Assembly: GCF_025151995.1 (NCBI RefSeq)
Contig: NZ_CP102290.1
Span: forward strand, 4,081,840 to 4,145,839
Source: Ruminococcus gauvreauii
Lineage (GTDB): Bacteria; Bacillota; Clostridia; Lachnospirales; Lachnospiraceae
DNA: 64,000 nt
Direction: 5' to 3'
The notes beneath the pieces were generated by a model. That model searched no databases and was not told the DNA's origin. It saw only the letters and a list, made by a program, of their open reading frames with translations. Of the stretch, positions 61,191-64,000 are shown piece by piece. A program made the translations under genes and the position numbers. Position 1 is the stretch's first letter, and every line of letters starts with the position of its first letter.

Positions 61191-61613
61191 TTGTCCGGCT
61201 CCGCTCCCGGCCATTTTGCCCCCTGCCGGTTGTAGTAGTAAGCGAGGAGGGAATTTTTCTGCCCTGGTGTTTGGCATTTGGAGCATTTACCCGTAGTAGA
61301 GGGCAAAGAGAAAGGATTTCTCCAACACCGGGTAGAAACCACTGCGTCCGGTGTCATTTTAGCGAAAGCGGGCAGGAATGCCCTTTACAGGATTAGTAGT
61401 AGCAGAAAAAGAGAAACAAACTTTTGTGGTTGCAGTTTTCCAAAAAAGTGGCGGACGGAAGTGAGAGAAAGTTTGCAGTCACGGAGAGCAAGTTTCTACC
61501 ACGGTGCCAAAATCCGCAATTCTGCAGTTTTGCCCCTCGCGGGAAACTTGTTGGGGAGTGCCTTCCCCAAACCCTGCTCATGCGCCCTTACGGGCGAGAA
61601 AGGAGGTCACACC
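61191..61613. other. Non-coding region before mobC, candidate origin of transfer
   Basis: More than 420 bases without a convincing gene, directly upstream of mobC and the relaxase gene, the usual place for oriT. It contains CAAGTTTC (61489-61496) opposite GAAACTTG (61543-61550) and scattered GTAGTAG motifs near 61232, 61293 and 61395. No nic site can be named from sequence alone. The mobC promoter should also be here. Confidence 0.4.
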
Positions 61614-62012
61614 ATGCGAAAGAAATACAACACGCCCCACCGCAGCCGCGTTGTGAAAACCCGGCTGTCCGAAGATGAGTATGCCGACTTCACAGCGCGG
61701 CTTGCGCCCTATGGTATCAGCCAGTCCGAATTTCTCCGGCAGGCGATACGGCGGGCGACCATACGCCCGGTTGTCCATGTGTCGTCGGTCAATGACGAGT
61801 TGCTTTCCGCTGTCGGGAAGCTGACAGCCGAGTACGGCAGGATCGGCGGCAACCTCAATCAGATTGCCCGGTATCTGAACGAATACGGCGTACCCTACAA
61901 CACCCTTTCCGGCGAGGTACGCGCCGCCATATCCGACCTTGCCGTCCTCAAGTATGAAGTCCTCAAGAAAGTAGGTGACGCGGTTGGCAACACTCAAGCA
62001 TATCAACTCTAA
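61614..62012 (+). CDS. mobC: MobC-type relaxosome accessory protein
   Basis: A 132-residue protein with an N-terminal ribbon-helix-helix region (VVKTRLSEDEYADFTARLAPYGISQSEFLRQ) and a C-terminal mobC block (IGGNLNQIARYLNEYG), typical of plasmid and element relaxosome proteins that help open oriT. AGGAGGTCAC lies before the ATG at 61614; the frame itself opens further upstream. It overlaps the relaxase gene. Confidence 0.9.
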   Translation: MRKKYNTPHRSRVVKTRLSEDEYADFTARLAPYGISQSEFLRQAIRRATIRPVVHVSSVNDELLSAVGKLTAEYGRIGGNLNQIARYLNEYGVPYNTLSGEVRAAISDLAVLKYEVLKKVGDAVGNTQAYQL

Positions 62013-63609
62013 AAACGCCGACTACGGAGCCGCCGAGCAATATCTTCTCTTTGAGCATGACGAGTTTACCATGAAGCCCGTCCTTGATGAAACCGGCAGG
62101 CTTATCCCCCGCGAGGACTACCGGCTGTCCACGCTGAACTGCGACGGGGAGGATTTTGCCGTTGCGTGTATGCGGGCCAATCTCCGCTATCAGAAAAACC
62201 AGCGGCGGGAAGATGTGAAAAGCCACCACTACATCATCAGCTTTGACCCGCGGGACGGGCCGGACAACGGCCTGACCGTAGACCGGGCGCAGGCGTTGGG
62301 GGAACAATTCTGTAAAGAGCATTTTCCCGGCCACCAGGCCCTTGTCTGCACCCACCCGGACGGGCATAACCACAGCGGCAACATTCATGTGCATATCGTC
62401 ATAAACAGCCTGCGGATTGAGGAAGTGCCGTTCCTGCCCTACATGGACAGGCCGGCCGATACGAAAGTCGGCTGCAAGCACCGATGTACCGACGCTGCCC
62501 TGCGCTACTTCAAATCCGAAGTCATGGAGATGTGCCACCGGGAGGGGCTTTATCAAATCGACCTCTTGAACGGCAGCAAGAACCGCGTCACCGACCGGGA
62601 GTATTGGGCGCAGAAAAAGGGACAGGCCGCGCTGGACAAGCAGAACGCCCCCATGATTGCCGATAGTATCACGCCCCGGCAGACCAAGTTTGAAACGAAC
62701 AAGGAGAAGCTGCGGCAGACCCTACGGAAAGCCCTTGCCACCGCCGCCAGCTTTGACGAGTTTTCCTCTCTGTTGCTGCAGGAGGGTGTGACCGTCAAGG
62801 AGAGCCGGGGGCGGCTTTCCTACCTCACGCCGGACAGGACAAAGCCAATTACCGCCCGGAAGCTGGGCGACGATTTTGACCGCGCCGCTGTCTTTGCCGT
62901 TTTAGAGCAAAACGCCGCCAGAGCAGCCGAAGCGCCAGCCAGATCCCCCGATCCCCCACGCACCATAAAAGACCGCTTGCAGGTTGCCAGAGCCGAGATA
63001 GCCGCCCCGAAACAGGACGGAGTGCAGCGGCTTGTGGACATTGAGCAGAAAATGGCCGAGGGCAAAGGCCGGGGCTATGAACGCTGGGCGAAGATACACA
63101 ATCTGAAGCAGGCCGCCAAAACGCTGTCCGTCTACCAGCAATACGGCTTTACTTCCCCGGAGCAGTTAGAAGCCGCCGTTGACACCGCCTATCAGAAAAT
63201 GCGCCAGACCAGCGGCGAACTGAAAGCACTGGAAACGAAGCTGCAAGGGAAAAAGAAGTTGCAGCGGCAGGTGTTGGCCTACGCCCAGACCAAGGCCGCC
63301 CGCGACGGGCTGCGGGCACAGAAATCCGAGAAAGCCCGCGCCGCATACCGGCAGGCCCATGAGAGCGATTTTATCATAGCCGACGCAGCAGCCCGGTATT
63401 TCAAGGCGCATGGCATTACCAAGCTGCCCGCCCGGAAAGCGTTGCAGGCCGAGATCGAGCAGCTTATCTCCGAGAAAGACGGCCTGTATAACACCTATCA
63501 CGAACAGAAACAGCGGTTCAAGGAGTTGCAGACCGTCAAGCGGAACATCGACCAGATTTTGCGCCGGGACGAGCCGCACCGCAGAAAGGAGCAGAGCCAT
63601 GAGCGATAA
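61984..63609 (+). CDS. Relaxase/mobilization nuclease (MOBP-like, MobA/VirD2 family)
   Basis: A 541-residue relaxase that would nick oriT and lead the DNA strand into the recipient. The N-terminal 300 residues form the nuclease domain, with the three-His metal motif in HNHSGNIHVHIVIN and an N-terminal Tyr candidate in NADYGAAEQYLLF. The C-terminal part is helical and charged. I propose a TTG start at 61984 (LATLKHINSKN), six bases after AGGTG; a GTG at 61975 is also possible. It overlaps mobC by 29 bases. Confidence 0.88.
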   Translation: MATLKHINSKNADYGAAEQYLLFEHDEFTMKPVLDETGRLIPREDYRLSTLNCDGEDFAVACMRANLRYQKNQRREDVKSHHYIISFDPRDGPDNGLTVDRAQALGEQFCKEHFPGHQALVCTHPDGHNHSGNIHVHIVINSLRIEEVPFLPYMDRPADTKVGCKHRCTDAALRYFKSEVMEMCHREGLYQIDLLNGSKNRVTDREYWAQKKGQAALDKQNAPMIADSITPRQTKFETNKEKLRQTLRKALATAASFDEFSSLLLQEGVTVKESRGRLSYLTPDRTKPITARKLGDDFDRAAVFAVLEQNAARAAEAPARSPDPPRTIKDRLQVARAEIAAPKQDGVQRLVDIEQKMAEGKGRGYERWAKIHNLKQAAKTLSVYQQYGFTSPEQLEAAVDTAYQKMRQTSGELKALETKLQGKKKLQRQVLAYAQTKAARDGLRAQKSEKARAAYRQAHESDFIIADAAARYFKAHGITKLPARKALQAEIEQLISEKDGLYNTYHEQKQRFKELQTVKRNIDQILRRDEPHRRKEQSHER

Positions 63610-63985
63610 CCTGCCCCACATGGACTACCGCCAGCACCGGCGGGCGCGGCGGCTGGTACATGAGTGCTGTAACTACGATGAGGGGAACTGCCTGCTATTG
63701 GACGACGGGGAGCCTTGCGTGTGCGTCCAGAGCATTTCCTTTTCCCTCATGTGCCACTGGTTCCGTGTGGCTGTCCTGCCCCTTGACGGGGAGCTGGCCG
63801 CAGCCCTCTTGTGCCGGGGAAGCCGGAAACGGTGTGCCGTCTGCGGGGCGGCCTTTGTCCCCAAATCCAACCGGGGAAAATACTGCCCCGACTGCGCCGG
63901 GCGCATGAAGAAAATCAAAGCCGCCGAGAGAAAGCGGAAACAAAGGCAGAGATGTCACGCTTTAGAGCCTTTCAAACCCGCATAA
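63599..63985 (+). CDS. Cysteine-rich VLP domain protein of the mobile element
   Basis: A 128-residue protein with a Cys-rich N-terminal domain (VHECCNYDEGNCLLLDDGEP, then CVCVQS) and a zinc-ribbon-like C-terminal motif (CAVCGAAFVPKSNRGKYCPDC), ending in a basic tail. This matches the cysteine-rich VLP proteins found after relaxase genes in gut integrative elements; function is unknown. AAAGGAGCAG precedes the ATG. It overlaps the relaxase stop by 11 bases. The last 15 bases of the window are non-coding. Confidence 0.88.
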   Translation: MSDNLPHMDYRQHRRARRLVHECCNYDEGNCLLLDDGEPCVCVQSISFSLMCHWFRVAVLPLDGELAAALLCRGSRKRCAVCGAAFVPKSNRGKYCPDCAGRMKKIKAAERKRKQRQRCHALEPFKPA

Positions 63986-64000
63986 ATCAAGGCTTTTTTC

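Larger units (their letters stand above)
56929..64000 (+). mobile_element. tet(W)-bearing mobilizable or conjugative element, left part
   Basis: From the break in ddh to the window edge the DNA changes strand, composition and gene type. It holds tet(W), a methyltransferase gene, sigma-like and HTH regulators, mobC, a relaxase and a cysteine-rich VLP protein, a set typical of integrative elements of gut Firmicutes. The relaxase region is GC-rich (38 of 60 in row 62221) while the methyltransferase gene is AT-rich (20 of 60 in row 59941), so the element is itself a mosaic. No integrase, attachment site or right end is in the window, so its class is open. Confidence 0.8.

Noticed and set aside
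1..64000. CRISPR array, tRNA or rRNA genes
   Set aside because: I found no regularly spaced direct repeats, no tRNA cloverleaf ends and no rRNA-like stretches on either strand by reading.

Overview
The window looks like the chromosome of a spore-forming, strictly Gram-positive gut Clostridium relative, most likely a member of the Lachnospiraceae. This is inferred from family content and gene order, not from a database match. Supporting points are the sepF/ylm cluster, a radC-mreBCD-PBP2-minDE-rodA cluster, miaB-mutS-mutL-miaA-ynbB in a row, yqfC-yqfD-phoH-ybeY (sporulation plus RNA genes), and a meso-diaminopimelate dehydrogenase remnant. Nearly all of the first 57 kb reads on the minus strand, in long and tightly packed operons with many ATGA overlaps.

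Layout. 0.1-6.2 kb: a cell-division and envelope operon (HlyD-like protein, yggS, sepF, ylmH, aroB, lspA, rluD). 6.3-8.2 kb: small DUF378 membrane protein, a P-loop protein and a D,D-carboxypeptidase. 8.2-16.5 kb: the elongation and division-site cluster radC-mreB-mreC-mreD-PBP2-minD-minE-rodA; minC is absent, MreB is divergent and PBP2 carries a large insertion. 16.8-27.9 kb: two flavoproteins, ynbB, miaA, mutL, mutS, miaB. 28-31 kb: proline operon proB-DUF896-5-FTHF ligase-proA. 31.2-35.5 kb: yqfC, yqfD, phoH, ybeY and a DUF3048 lipoprotein. 35.5-57 kb: an accessory stretch with a DUF2284 protein, an iron alcohol dehydrogenase, a TfoX-GyrI fusion, an AT-rich DHFR-family gene, a DUF6179/DUF6323-like pair, a WYL regulator, a ribose-type ABC transporter linked to a uroporphyrinogen-decarboxylase-family enzyme and a divergent AraC regulator, two phosphate transporters, and small stress or regulatory proteins.

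56.9-64 kb: a mobile element cuts off the 5' part of a diaminopimelate dehydrogenase gene. Reading on the plus strand it carries tet(W) with its attenuator leader, an AT-rich methyltransferase gene, a sigma-like and an HTH regulator, and a mobilization module (mobC, relaxase, cysteine-rich VLP protein). It runs off the right edge, so no integrase and no right end can be seen.

Two families of long intergenic palindromic repeats are the most unusual non-coding signal. Family A (start of window and 16546-16703) is about 158 bp with nested hairpins, and two base-pair changes between the copies are compensatory. Family B (30950-31193 and 36141-36264) shares a 98-bp block differing at about six positions. 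For one copy of each family a plausible sigma-A promoter sits at the repeat edge, so the repeat would form the 5' leader of the radC-mre-min and proBA mRNAs. No rRNA, tRNA or CRISPR array was recognised.
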